Made by a program: the position numbers and the translations under genes. A stretch of 64,000 nucleotides of DNA, from positions 26,638,281 through 26,702,280 of the forward strand of contig CM056391.1 in NCBI GenBank assembly GCA_029718625.1. The letters run 5' to 3'. The stretch comes from Synaphobranchus kaupii. Lineage: Eukaryota > Chordata > Actinopteri > Anguilliformes > Synaphobranchidae. The notes under the pieces are model-generated. The model made no database searches. It was not told the DNA's origin and worked only from the letters and a program-made list of their open reading frames with translations. Shown piece by piece: positions 1 through 63,361 of this stretch (positions are counted from its first letter, which is position 1; every line of letters begins with the position of its first letter).

Positions 1-82
1 TAAGATTCTGGGATTGCAATTGTGGTTGGAACGAAAGCCAACATATATAGGGGGCCCCCAGGACTGAGGTTGAGAACCACTG
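1..82. mobile_element. End of a hAT-type non-autonomous element, cut by window edge
   Basis: Read on the minus strand from 82 the sequence begins CAGTGGTTCTCAACCTCAGT, a typical hAT terminal sequence, followed by GGGGGCCCCC. The other end and target duplication are outside the window. Confidence 0.55.
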
Positions 83-374
83 TGTTAGAGCTTGAGATGG
101 AAAACTCTGTATCTATCACTTGACACTTAATTGCTGTTCGGAATGCAATTTCCAGTAAGAATTATTTGTTTATGTGTTTGTTAAACTGTTGCCACTGTAC
201 GTTACTATTACTCATTTATTTCCTGTTTTGTTCATAGTGTCCTTATTATCCCTGAAAATTGATCTGACTTAGAGCATCTACTAAATTAATGAATAGTAAT
301 AACTTTGTATGAAACCAGTTTTTCCTGAACTTTTCATTTCGAGCTTTGAGTTGCACTGGATACATATTAATTAA

Positions 375-22167
<21,793 letters not shown>

Positions 22168-24300
22168 CGCCGCCTCGACTCCCACGTCACTCTCCCACCT
22201 TGTTCTCCCATCTCCTCGTTCTGCTTTACACCACCCGCTGGCTCGCTGCTGCCCCCGCAGGGAGAAGACTGACAGACATTCGTGAACGTTTGGTAAAGGA
22301 ACGCTGCAACAATAAATAATAATTAAATACATAAATAGAAAGTGAAATGGCAAATGAAATATCTGGAGCCATTTACAGAAATAAAAGAACTTTTCTAGGA
22401 TTGATTGACTGATTTTCGTGTAAAATATGAGCTTTGAGGTTTTGTTTTTGTTTGTTTGTTTTTTAGGGGGGGTTGGGTGGGTAAATGTTCCAGGACTAAT
22501 ATACAGAAAACTATGTGATTATGAGCTCTATTTATGAACTTTTTTTTACTTTTAAGTTTGTCGTCATACTAATGTGGTGGAATTAACGGAAATGTAAGCA
22601 TTCATTCTCAGAAAAGGGTTTGTTATATATTTATGTCAGCGATAGCGCAGAACTGTTAGCTCGGAGAATGCCAACTTGCTTTTTTCAATAAGGGTGTTGT
22701 TTACAGAATATCTAACTGTAATATTCTAGATTGTGGGTTAGTCACCCTACTGTGGGAGATTAGAACAGCCGTTGGACTTGTTTAAACCATTTTACCACTC
22801 GTTAGAAAGCCACTGCATCCAGAACAGTATACTCAGCATGTTCAGGTTAATGCAGAAGTACTGCAAAAGTGAACATTTTGAAATTGTGTCCATGTTTGAT
22901 ACTCGGGGAAAGCAGTTTCAATGAAGTATAAGTGCCAAACCTTTTTAATTGTGTTTTTAATAGTCCAAGGTTGCAATGCTTAGCATTTCTGATGGCTTGT
23001 TCAAACTAGATCTACTATTCCTCCATCTCTAAAGCACCATGCACTTATCTATCACCACTATAGAAAATTAGGTCTGAGACTATAACCTCTATGATACTAT
23101 ATAGAATCTACAAGTTCATAATTATTAGAATTGCATAGGCTTTATTCTTACGGCAATAAAAAGAACATAAAATAGTTCTTATGAAGAAATCAGCTTTTAT
23201 TGGGCTGTGCGGGGGGGGGGGGGGGGGGGGGTACGAAAATATGGATATTTTTGGACATTTAGGTACACAGATAACTAAATAATATACCGTTAATTCCTAG
23301 AGAAATTAGTAGCTGTGTAATATTTTTAAGGCAATGCGTCCGTGGACATTCTGTTGACTTGTTTTGTACTTTTTTTAAACCTGTAATGAAACTGTTGGAT
23401 GCTTATGAACATTTGCAAATTCTAAATACATTTATCATGAAGTTAACTCAAGTTCAGCCATGTGCTGATTTGCTGCTAAAAAATAGCACTGAGACCCACA
23501 GCTAATGGTCTTGGCAGCTACCTAACCTAAGGTCTATGTGAGATGTTTCACAAATACACAAACTACTCAATACTTCATTCATCTGCAACAATAACTCATT
23601 TGCTTTTAGTTGCCGGAGTGCAAATGGTCATGTACAGATTTGTTGAAAATACTGGTTCCTGGTATTGATTTTATTGTATAAAATGTGTTCTTTTTGTACA
23701 AAGGGATTTTGATTGTTTTGACATTAATTTTACTCACTGGAAAAGAAAATATTTGCTGGATTTATTTAACCACTGTTTGTTTTTAACCATGTAAATGATA
23801 TAGCTGATGCCAGTTATTTAATCGTGTTTTTTACGTTCCAAAAGATTGTTCACACATAACTGTTGTAAATTTAACTGAAATATTTATCATTTCTGTATTT
23901 TGCTGTCATGTAGTGTGTAAATATGAACATATTTGATATGTAATTCTTTCATTTACAATACTAACCAGCTATGTTGTCGTTGTACAGTGAAATACTCATT
24001 GGCTATCTTGTGATATAAAACTGTATTTGAATTGAAATGGAAATATGGCTTTTTTTTTATTCAGAGGATTTCACAGGGCTGTTTTTATTAATTGTTCCTT
24101 CGGAGGTGCAGTAATTCCTTGATCTACTGTTTGAAGATCTGGAACTGGTGATTGACATCAAGATTGCAAATTCACAAACTACTCTATTTAACAAACATTG
24201 AAATGACTGAGAGACATTTTCTGCAATTTGTCATACTCATAAACAACACATATCTAGGTAAATCTGTTTATAATGGAATAAATTCCTCAATGGTGTCGCG
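22168..24300 (+). other. lrp4: lrp4 3'UTR and candidate poly(A) signals
   Basis: No ORF of interest follows the stop. AATAAA hexamers lie at 22311-22316, 22380-22385, 23155-23160 and 24277-24282. Only cDNA would tell which is used; the boundary given is the last hexamer. The stretch includes a 21-G run at 23211-23231 that could form a G-quadruplex in the transcript if the long form is made. Confidence 0.45.
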
Positions 24301-26690
24301 TTTCAAACTATGAAGGTACTGTACCTTTGTTTCCATTATTTAATGATTGATTTGTTGTACATCAACATCATTGTATTCTTCCATTGTAATGGCCAATAAT
24401 GTATTGCATGGTTATATTCAGTGTATCCAGTACATTGCAAGTAATTATGATTATTGCAAATATTTTAGCCATTACAATTTAAAGATGCAGTAATTAAAAT
24501 TCTAATGAACAATGCTTTGTACATGGGTTTGTAGCAGTACTCATCGGTACTGTCCGGCATTACAGGTTATCCTATTAATGGCGAAACACTGGGACCAGAT
24601 TAGAGCCAGCAAATCTTCTAAAATTTGCTTCCATATTTTTCTTAAGTTAAACATATTTTAAATATTCGGAATATATTCTTAATATTTAAATATCCACAAG
24701 GTGCAGACCACTATAATGAATGTAAATGGGTCATATAACCATTGAAAATGCAGTAACTTAACAAGATGGATTCAACATCTCTCCACACACTTTTAGTTTT
24801 GAGTTAATTTCATGTAGCACACTAGTTGAGTTGTAACAGTGTTGTGTCCCTGAAGGATCCTGTAAAACTAATGTGGGGAAATGTTTTAACTCCTTTGTAG
24901 ACCATTGTAGTCCATTATACACGCTCTTGTATTTACGCACGTAGGCCTATATAACAGAAACATGAATCGGCAGACAGTTCCGTACCAATACAAGAATATA
25001 AATTTGAACATATTATACTATAGCTTTTTGTATCATCTCCTACATGACATGGGACACCAGGCGTCACATATGAGACTAAACATTCTTGGTTCAAAGATGA
25101 TTTCCTGGCTAATAGAGGACCATTGGCAACACTATTTATTGTTACCTATCAAGCTGTGCAATGTAGCGCAAGCAATATAAGGTTAGCTTGCTGATATACA
25201 ATGCAGTCTGTAAGTGGATTGGATTTGAATTTGAACAGTGACTATGAGACACCTTTAATTTGAGGGTTTTTACATCCGTATCAGGTGAACTGTGTAGCAG
25301 TTGTAGCTTTTTTTTTAACCTTTTTATACATCGTCCCCATAATTTTAGGGGACAAAAAGTAATAACAAACTTAGTCATCATATTTAATATTTGGTTAAAT
25401 ATCCTTTGAATGTCATGACTTCCTGATGTCTGACCCAACAACATCAAAAGACTCGATGTAATTATTATAAATGCATAGCTATAATAATAATTACTAACGT
25501 TTACAAACCTACAGATGTAGTTGTTTCGGAAGAACATGGGGTAACAAGTGGAAATTAAAATTTTAATGAAACATCAGTACATTACAACATTACATCAGTA
25601 TTTGAAAATGCAACATTTGGTATATTTTAAATATTTCCAAATAAAGTAGCCTAACTAAATTTCTTATTTTAAGTAGGCCATTTAAAATACCAAATATCAC
25701 CTTGATAAAACTGTGCCAGAAAATTCTGGCCAGGAGATATGAATAAAGGCTTACATAAAACTATAAATTATAGAAAATTATGTTTATAAATCTATGAGAC
25801 ATCATATGACCTATTTTACTTTAGAGGATTTGAATTTGAATGTCAGACAAGCTTTTTAAAACCCTATATATTTAAGTGTAACGTGGTTTATTTTCCTGTA
25901 GAATTTTGCAAAGGGGTGAAGGTTAAGTTGTGTACACTACCTGTGATCTTATAATTAAAAAATAAATAAGACTAATCAATGTTGTGTTGGTTGTAATTCT
26001 ACATAATATAACGAGTATATTGGAGTATTTCCAAGGACATCAGTTAAGTACTCTATCACCATAATTCAAATATAAATGTAGGCTATTACATTTAAATTGC
26101 TTTCAAATACATTGAAATAAACTCTAAAGGTATTTTTGAATATAAACAAATACTTTGCATTGTTAAATAATTTGTGTCAATACCTTAAAAAATTATTGGA
26201 ATATATGAAATAATCAAAATATCTGACTCGGGTAAGATGAGGACAAAACTATTTTTTTCTCCACACAGTGCACGCTTGTAATGTAGGGCTATGCTTAACA
26301 GTGTACTGTAGCCGCTATAAAAAAAAATAAGGACGAGCCCGCACGGGCTAAATGGTTTAGCTGCACTAGTCAGTATGCAATGATGAATAAACAAATGCAA
26401 TAAGCCAATAGACCTTTAAGATAATAGCTGACAATGCTAGCTAGCCGTGCCATTCGCTTTCGCAGCAGGTAGGCTATAGTATCGGCTACCAAGATGATCT
26501 GCGCAGTAATGATTAGGCCTACTGTATAGAGAGTATTTCGTTCGCTAGCGAGCCCTACGTTTGCAATAAAGACTTACAACCTCGAACGGTATTCTGTGGT
26601 TAGAAAGAATAATAATTTTAAAAAAGAATTTAAAAAAAACTATATTCATTGTCGCTAGTTTACTAGCCTACTTCCAGGGGCTGCAGTGAA
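24301..26690. other. lrp4-ckap5 intergenic region
   Basis: AT-rich DNA between the last candidate lrp4 poly(A) signal and the ckap5 promoter zone. I see no exon, RNA gene or clear transposon end in it. Confidence 0.5.
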
Positions 26691-26847
26691 CGCGTGCGTG
26701 CTTGACTTGTTGAGGGGCTCGACTCCCTGATTCAATTCAGCCCCTCCTTCCGACTCTCCGCCCTTGGAGGCGTTTCAAAGCTCGGGTAGCAATGGCTCTG
26801 CATCACTACTAGCTAAATACCGTCCTATTGCCGTCCAAAAGAAACAG
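26690..26847 (+). promoter_or_regulatory. ckap5: ckap5 promoter zone and 5' non-coding exon
   Basis: A GC-richer island follows AT-rich DNA, with CTCCGCCC (26756-26763, an Sp1-type box) and no TATA box. A likely first exon ends GAAACAG at 26847 before gtaaca; it would splice to the acceptor TTTTAAAG at 28722, 20 bases before the ATG. The transcription start cannot be read from sequence. A six-codon upstream ORF (ATG 26792, TAG 26810-26812) would lie in this leader. The intron to 28722 shows no other element. Confidence 0.5.
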
Positions 26848-28742
26848 GTAACACAATCGACTATTTCCATCATTGCGGGTGTGAAATTGTTTACGTGCAT
26901 ATCGTTAACGTGCAAGCATGAATGCGATCTGTTTTAATTCATTCTCAGACTAATTTCTGCAGCCTGCTGTTGCGTTTTCGTGGCCTGGTATTGGATGGTA
27001 TTGCTTTATTTGTGAAACAATAGTCTGTTATGTTGTTAGCAGCCATGGTAATTGTACGGTGACCGTGACATGTGTTACGGGGTTTGTTTGTTTTCGAGAG
27101 AGTCCTGCAGTTGTTTATGTCATGTTGATAGAAACGTTAGCAATTTTCTTGCGGTCGTGTTTATGCTGGTAATTGCAGGCTAAGCAGGGCCCGGTCTCTT
27201 GTGCCAAAGGTTGCTCGTGTATCATAATCTTACGTTGCTAGTTAACAGCATAAACAGTATAGCTGCAGCACAGTGTAGAAGACGAAGATGCATACGAGGT
27301 TGTATGTCTGCTTGCAAGCGATTTCGAAATCACGATTGCTATTTTGGTCCGTCCCGTTGTAGGTAACGTTGCACAGAAGCGGGACATGATGTAAACATCC
27401 TCTCTCAGCGACCATAGCTGGCCTGCTGGACTTTAATGACATCTCCATCTGTCATAGGCTTTCTTTATATTTAAACTAAGAACTATGGATAGCCTACTAG
27501 CGGCATTGTATAATATTATAGTGATTTTCATAATAGGACATGTTTTTCGGTTGTGAACGGTTCTGTATTTTTTTGTTTTTTTATTGGCAAACGGCGTTAG
27601 GTTGTTAAAATAAAATTTAAAAAATTCATAATTTTCAAACGTATGTTTTTTTTTTTTAAGGTAATCAAAACTATTTGCACAGGTTACATGGTTACTGTTT
27701 TATTAAACATCACGCCTACTGGCATGTATTTTCTCATAAAGGGTAGGCTATGTAACTGCACAAATCAGCATCCCCAGTTGGAAGACGCTTTATCTTTAAA
27801 CCCAGTTTAACCCATTTGCCTGGATCAATATGGAATATGAAACTACCGTCCCTCCCCTGAAGAATCGTTTAAAGCACATTACATTTGTTTATCCATTCGA
27901 CAGATACTGAAATGGCTCTTATCAGTGCTAATGGAAGGTTATTAACAAACTGGCTGTATTATGCATAGAAAATGGCTATTGTAAAGCATTGGAACCTACA
28001 CATTCTTAGTGTGGCATATGTCATTTGAATTTTATGAGTTTAATATCTGGTGTAGAAAATCTATTGCATTACTACTAAAATGGTGGTCAATCAAGGTAAC
28101 CTACCTATAACACGTACTGTTGACTCCAAGTTGTCTTAGTTTATACGTGGCTGCTTGCATGCTCAAGTTGTAGACCTATCGGTTATTATCGTGCTGCTAA
28201 TCTGAGGTATTGTGAATTTACGTAAATGGGGTGTTGTCTTGTTTTTCACAGAAAATATCTTAAGCACCACAAGCTTGGTTGTAAAGCTGTAATTATAGTG
28301 GACTTGATCCATGCCTCTATTTTAAGAAAGGGGTTCTAGCCACAGTATGAGGTCATTCTAGTTTCATAGTGTTGGTTGTATTCTTGTCAAAATAACTACA
28401 TCACAAGTTAAAGCAGGATTACATTTGTAGTTCATATATTCTTTGTAGATATATTTTATTCAAAATGGTTTTAAACTTGATTTGGTATTGTTAAGAATTT
28501 GTCAGTTTTAGGTGACTCCTAAGAAGCTATACCTACATAAGTCATGTTTTAAATTTTGACTGGAAAGAGATGTACGATTGGGGTATGCTAAATTCATAAT
28601 AAGTCTAATGTTGGTTCCTGTTGGCCAAGACTTTTCATTACTGTTTTGAAATATATCGGGATAGGCTAAACACCGCCCACCCCTTAACATGCTACAATTT
28701 TGTGTTTGTTTCCGTTTTAAAGATTAACACAGACAGATCGCC

Positions 28743-57240
<28,498 letters not shown>

Positions 57241-58600
57241 GCCGTCCAGCCCCCGCGCCTCTCGCTCCTCCGTTGTCCGTCGTGTATATATATATAAAAG
57301 TTCTAATTGTATAATAAGCAGACTACTTTTTGTTAAAGTATTGTGGCGCAATTTATTTTGTATATACTCTAGGCTCCCCAACCACTCAACCGCTTTAAAA
57401 AAAAAGAAAAAAGTCATTCGAGGATTTTGTGTACAGTTTATCTGTGCTGGTTGCTGTAATATGTGTAATGTCAATTTTAAAGAGGTGTTAGAGTTCCTAG
57501 TAAAGTAAATGTTTGTCATCAGAGTCCTTATTTATGTCAGTCCTTTGGTTGGTGTTTTTCTTAGGGGACTGTTCGTTATTTATTTGGGGGTGGGGGGGAA
57601 TGCCACTTTTTAAAGTGCTAGACAGGGTCTTTTGATTTTATTGAGAACACTGGGATTTTTAATCCTTCATTTTATTTTAGCCTGTATATTTTAATCTGTA
57701 TATTTATTTTTGAAGGTGTCCATAAAAATTTCCATTCCCATATTTTTCATACAAAGCATCCCTCAGTATAATGGGGCTAGGTCTGCTGCGGTATTCGAGC
57801 CACTGCATAAGAAAATGTACTTGCTTGCTAGACTTGACTTGAATTTAGACTAGAATTTAAGGAGTGAAATGAATTGTGAACTGTAGCCAGTAGCTAGCAG
57901 AATGATCGCTATCTGTATTAGCTAACCAGCTACAGCCACCAAAAAACATTTCAAGTAAGTCTTTCATGGTTTGTAGCTACCACGAATATATGTTTATGTG
58001 CTACATGGATAACTACCTGGTGTGTGACTTTTTTGAATATGCATACTATTGGCTTGACTCAATGTAACTATGAAGTTTGCAAGTATTGCGATCACATCAG
58101 CTTCTAGCTTTGAAAACCATGAATTATATGGCAGGGCAATAGAAGACATCACATTATTCTTTGACATGTAATGTATCTCCTAAAAATTGTGGCAGAATGG
58201 AATTTGTGTGCGTGTGCATGTGTGTGTGAGAGAGAGGAGATAGAGATTGGGGGTCATGTTCCTTTAAAAAAAATTAATAAAGCTTGTTATTCTGTTTTCA
58301 AGGAACAGTCCCTACAGTTGTTGTAAGTATTGATTCTGTTTCAGAATCATGGTGCATGGCATAAAGTGATGTTTTGTAAATACTGTAGTTTGCATTCTGA
58401 AAAGATGCATATTAAAAACATTGATTTACTTATGTTCCAATGCCTCTTGCCTACTGTAGCATATTACAATTTCCAATTTGTATTTATTTAATATGGAAGT
58501 AGCATTTAATCATTTATTTAAGTTTAAGTGTAATCTATAGTGACGTGGCAATAATAAAGATATGTTTTTTTAATAAACCAATGTGTTCTTGAGTGTTAAA
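57241..58600 (+). other. ckap5: ckap5 3'UTR with poly(A) signals
   Basis: AATAAA at 58276-58281, 58553-58558 and 58572-58577; the last is followed within 10-20 bases by a GT/T-rich stretch (ATGTGTTCTTGAGTG), fitting a cleavage site near 58590-58600. No ORF. Confidence 0.6.
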
Positions 58601-59369
58601 TGTTTAGCGAGTGATGGTATATGGGTGCAGTAATTTTCTGTGAAGAGTCTGGTGTAGTTTGTGACTGAAAACAGCAATTGTTAGGGTGATTTATGGTTTA
58701 CAGGTTAATGGTTAACAGGCAATTTTCAGACAACTTGCCTTGCACCTGGCATCAAGAACCAACAATTTTTGTATAATTTTCAGAGAATGTTTTTTTTTTT
58801 CCTTTTAACAACCGTATGACAGGAGCTTCCCAGGGTTTCTTTTGGTTTTTGTGCAGAACACTGGTACAGTAGGCATGACTTGAGCAAGATGCAAGTGTGT
58901 CATTTACTAACTAATGTCACACATGAAAATGACAAATCTACTCAAATGTAGTTTTCTTTTCACTTAAAGGGATAGTTTGCTTTCTGGGTTTAAAAAAATA
59001 TATTATTTCAGTTTTAGTGTAAGTTGTCTATTGGCTCAGTTTTTGATTGGGATGAAGGATATTTTAGAGGAGTTTCTGACAACCTGCCAGCTTCGCAAGG
59101 ACATTCTGGGGTTTGTAGTCTAAACAAAGAAAATACACTTCACATAACTCCAAAGCATCTGTGCCACCAGAAGTACATGTATATTACAAAATTATTCTTC
59201 AAAAAATTATGTTAATCTTATTTTAAGTTGGAAATATGTCTAATGGTGCATGCAACCTGAGACCAATGCACTGACAGAAAGAAGTACCAGCGCACTATAT
59301 AAACTGATATTTATGCTTGTACGTAAATCTATAAAATCAATCTGTTCATATTCACAGCCTCTGAAAACA
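58601..59369. other. Intergenic stretch after ckap5
   Basis: AT-rich. TTAAAGGGATAGTTTGC at 58966-58982 looks like one end of a MITE, but I did not find the partner end. No exon signal. Confidence 0.4.
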
Positions 59370-59593
59370 TACAATCAGTGGCCAAATTATTAGGGACACC
59401 TCTGTAGAACCAGATAGGACTGACTTTTGCCTCCAGAACAGCCTGAATTCTTCACAGCATGGATTCAGAAAAGTGCTGGAAACATTCCTTATTGCTGACT
59501 CGATAGGATCACGCAGCTCCTGCAGATCTTTTGGCTACACATTCGAACACATGCGAACATCCAGTTCCATCTCATCCCAATGATGCTCCATTG

Positions 59594-61138
59594 CAGGGGT
59601 TTTCAAACACTGCTGTGCCGTGTGGCAAGGTCAAGTGTGCCATGAAGGACCTAATGCATTGTTATATAGCCTCATAAAAATGTTATTTTAAATGCACTGG
59701 CACTGCTTCATATTAATGAAAAATGTTGGTCATACGTTTTGCTCACTCATTTATAACTTTCTAACTTTCCTTACTTTATTTCAATGGCCTTTATTCATAT
59801 TCTCAGTTTGATCTCAGAAATACATTTTGTTCCAGAGGATGGAGACTTATTACTTCGCTGCACATCAACGATAACATGAACACAGAAATATCCATAACAA
59901 TGGTGCTAGCATAACATTCAATGCAATTTACATTTTGCAGTTTTACACAATGGACAGCGACCAGCAAAAGAACAGACAAGACAGCCCACAGCGACCAAAA
60001 GCAAAAATTGAAGTATAGGGAGAACTATCTTGTCTTTGGCTTTATTTGAACTGGGAATGCTAATTGCCCCAACCCGAGTGTAGCATCTGCAGGGAGAAGT
60101 TGGCTAATGCAAACATGGTGCCAAGTAAACTGAAGAGACACTTAGAAACTAAGAATCACCACCACAAAGATAAAGCCTTGGCTTTCTACAAACGGTCAAG
60201 AGACCGAAATCAGCAACAGCAAGAGCGCATGCTGAACTGTGTGAAGGTATTCAATACGGTGAAGGAGGCTAGTTACTTAATAGCGGAGCATATTGCAAAG
60301 CAGAAAAAAACTCACACTAGTATCGTGGAGACATTGATCCTGCCTGCTTGTCACAAAATCCTGTGCAATTCTTGGTGATGAGGCCGCAGAAAAGATATCA
60401 ATAGTCCCAGCATCTGACAGTACAATACAATGCAAATAGATAACATGTCTGACGATATCGAGGAAATTCTGATGGGGAAGTTGGAAGTGTCACAAGTTCT
60501 CTTTGAAAATAGACAAATACATGGACATCAGCGGAGCCACTCCAAATGTATTGATGGGTTCTGAGTTTTGTCCTATAAGAGTAATTAAGCATGTGTGTGT
60601 GTTGATCAATGATTTGGTATAGCAGGTGAGGGCTGATCTTTGCATAGGCCTCTGCCCTCCCTGACCGGACATCTAGGTGCAATAAGTTATAGGGCATGAC
60701 TATTGGAGTGGGTTGTTGATGAACAAAGTCATGTCATTATGGAACAAAGAGATATGCCCTCACAGATATTATGGACACATGTGTCAAGTCAAGGTGTCCG
60801 AGAATGTCTTTTTGTAACAAGGTAACTGTACCGCAAACTTGTGCTGGGTTTCAGCGATCTTCCTGCTGGCAGGCGTGACATACATAATAAACGTTTTCTA
60901 CTAAAGTGTTTGTTGTGGTGGTGAGCTCCTGCCTTGTACTGACTTAGATTACAAAGAAAGAAGCTGGGTCCTAACAGTACGATACATTGATGGGGAATGT
61001 ATTCAGGAGAGTTTTGTTCTTGTAAGGAACTAAAAAGCCATACTACTGGAGAGGAGGGTGGCAGATATGGGGCAAATCTCGCTAAATAACAATCATAATG
61101 TGTGCAACATTCTTCATAATAGATTACCATGACTTCAA
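59594..61138 (+). mobile_element. Relic hAT (ZBED-type) transposon nested in the Tc1 copy
   Basis: Starts CAGGGGTTTTCAAACACTGC, a hAT-type end, exactly where the Tc1 match stops. Contains a BED-finger transposase relic. The right end and the 8-bp duplication could not be found; the SINE at 61139 may have replaced it. Confidence 0.55.
60004..60570 (+). pseudogene. ZBED/hAT transposase relic with stops and frameshifts
   Basis: Reading starts near KYRENYLVFGFI with a stop, shifts frame, then gives PECSICREKLANANMVPSKL followed by KRHLETKNHHHKD, a C2..HxxxH BED zinc finger. Next come EASYLIAEHIAKQKKTH and VETLILPACHKIL. Another frame change follows before short matches (IDKYMDISG). This resembles domesticated ZBED5 and related proteins, but the lesions show it is dead. 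Confidence 0.7.
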
Positions 61139-61315
61139 ATTGGGGCGGCACGGTGGTGCAGTGGTTAGCACTGTCGCCTCACAGCAAGAAGGTACCGTGT
61201 TCAAATCCCGGCCGAGGGCCTTTCTGTGTGGAGTTTGCATGTTCTCCCCATGTCCGCGTGGGTTTCCTCCGGGTACTCCGGTTTCCTCCCACAGTCCAAA
61301 GACATGCAGGTTATG
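61139..61315 (+). mobile_element. tRNA-derived SINE (DANA/mermaid-like head)
   Basis: GGGCGGCACGGTGGTGCAGT begins the element. A tRNA-like head has a B box GTTCAAATCC, followed by TGTGTGGAGTTTGCATGTTC and GGTTTCCTCCCACAGTCCAA, the hallmark of this fish SINE superfamily. It stops after GACATGCAGGTTA, lacking the rest of the usual 3' body. Confidence 0.85.
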
Positions 61316-61318
61316 TAA

Positions 61319-61954
61319 TGGGGCGTGACGTGTGAGGTGGGAGGAGCCAAACGCAGCCAGGGGAATCCTAAAGCCCTAAGGCCACTAAGGCGGGATACCC
61401 CGCAGATAAGGGAGGAGACAAGACAAACGAACAGCGAACACAACTACAGACGCTACTAACTGGCGCACTATCACACGCCAAGCAGAGCGCAAGGACAGGA
61501 TTCTGAACAGCCAGGAATAATAAGCGCCCTATCTCGGTAACGACACAAGAACGGGCGAGTAGCGTAAGAACCAACATAAAACACAGTCAGAAAACACTGC
61601 AAAATAAAACGATAGAATCTGAGGAGGCGAAAGGAACAGATCCAATGTTCCAGGGCTAGTATCATAGGCTAGCAGTCAAATGAGAAAATAAAGGGGGTAA
61701 ACACCCGATCCTCCAGGGGGAAGAAACATTTTACAGGCGAGCCGACGGAGCACAGTCGTCCCATAACTTTACTATCCATAATGACTAACGCAAGCCTACC
61801 TGAGAACACACGCCCTAGCCTCTCAGCAAAGAAATATGCAACGAGGCGAAATGGAACAGAGAGCTAACGTTCCGTTGCTATATTAAGAAACACGCAGTCA
61901 AACAACATGTCCACAACATCGCCCAAGCTCCATAGGAGAGAAACACCTGGAGAA
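61319..61954. mobile_element. Unclassified insertion between SINE and Tc1 middle piece
   Basis: Contains two loosely similar blocks beginning GAGGCGAAAGGAACAG (about 61625) and GAGGCGAAATGGAACAG (about 61844), suggesting an internal duplication of roughly 220 bases. No ORF with a recognisable product. Family unknown. Confidence 0.4.
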
Positions 61955-62014
61955 CAAACTGAAATCACTGTCATGTTTGTGGAACGAACTTGAGATGATG
62001 CATGCTTTGTGACA

Positions 62015-62227
62015 TCATGCATTATCCTGCTGGAAGGGTCCATTTGAAAAAGGATAGACTGAGGCTATTAAAGGATGCACATGATCAGCAACAATGCTTA
62101 GGTATGCTGTGGCATTCAAAGGATGCTCAGTTGGTATTAAGGGGCCAAATGTGTGCCTGGAAGATATTCCCCACACCATTACACCACCACCAGCCTGGAC
62201 CGTTGACACAAGGTTGGAGGGATCCAT
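62015..62227 (-). pseudogene. Tc1/mariner transposase middle fragment
   Basis: Reads STVQAGGGVMVWGISS, then HTFGPLIPTEHPLNATAYLS and ends FQQDNA, the run into the second catalytic Asp of Tc1-type DDE transposases. It is the central piece of the split element. Confidence 0.8.
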
Positions 62228-62250
62228 GGATTCATGCTGTTCATGTCACA

Positions 62251-63361
62251 GGGCAAACACTGTCTTAAGTTTTGCACTATATTGAGTTTTTTATTTTGAT
62301 TGCACTATTATTGCTGTGTACTATAAACATTGGTATTACAATGGATTGCTGTGGACATTATAGCATGATGTATTGCATGTACAGCGTTTTGACATTGCAT
62401 TGAGCACGCATGGACTGTGTTTGCTTTGAGGACTCCCGCCACTGTAATTGCATCTTCCAGGCCATTCGTTGGCCCTAGTCTCCCGTCTTCCATAAATAGC
62501 TGCCGACAAGGACGTATGGGGCTGTTTTCCTCTGGTGGTGAACCCCTCCTATGCCGTCCTCCTCCACGTCAGTAATCGCCGCGACAAGTGAAATAGCTTC
62601 AAGTTTCCCGAACGACTAGCACGGATTGCCTCCAACTCCTGGGCTTCTAAACCTCGCGTCCAGACTGTGATGAGTACAGCTCTCCTGTTATTAAGAATCC
62701 ACTTCCGCATCCACGTCGCGGAGGCCCGGGAGTGACGTCATTGATGCGAAAAGCTGGACTGGGTTTTACGCAACTCGGATTGGACTGCGCACCAAGTTGG
62801 CCCAAAGTACCGGAGGACTTGGGCTCGGTTTCCCGGGTTTTTCTTTTAAATATTACTCATAGGAGTTTAACGGGAATGGGATTGGTGTTGCATTTTAAAT
62901 ATGAAATGTGGCTGTTTTCTCCTCAAGTCTGTGGGGCTAATGAAGTGATATGCTATAGGGTTTTACTTGTTCTTTTTTGGGGTTTTTCCTTTCTGTTTAT
63001 TTATTGGGCTATTTGCAATTGGTAAATTATTGTAGTACATAGCATGGTAGTGATTATAGAGACATATTAACTTACCTGCTCCCTTTAAAGTAAGGATACT
63101 ATTGCCAGCGGTCATTTCCTATGTTCCTTGGGGGATGTGTTCTTGTGGCTCTGAATATAAAAGGGGTTAACTTTTAACTGTGGTATTTGTAAATAAAAAT
63201 AAACTTATTTTTATACTTACCTCTGCCATTCTGTGTTTGCGTTGCTGTGGCCCGGGATCTTGAACCTGCTTTGGGGAAAAAAAGGGGAAACACTTATTAT
63301 ATAAATTATTTTGATTATTTTGATTATACATTGATTACTGGTTTAAAAACCCGACATTTAC
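62251..63361. mobile_element. Unclassified insertion in the Tc1 copy, possibly an LTR
   Basis: It replaces or interrupts the Tc1 between its middle and 5' parts. A GC-rich part (62560-62830) is followed by AT-rich DNA with TATAAAAGG (63158-63166) and then AATAAA repeats (about 63190-63205), the promoter and poly(A) order of a solo LTR. No clear TG...CA ends or target duplication were found. Confidence 0.3.

Noticed and set aside
62732..63025. 97-codon plus-strand ORF in the unclassified insertion
   Set aside because: No motif or family resemblance; the frame ends in low-complexity aromatic residues from AT-rich DNA.
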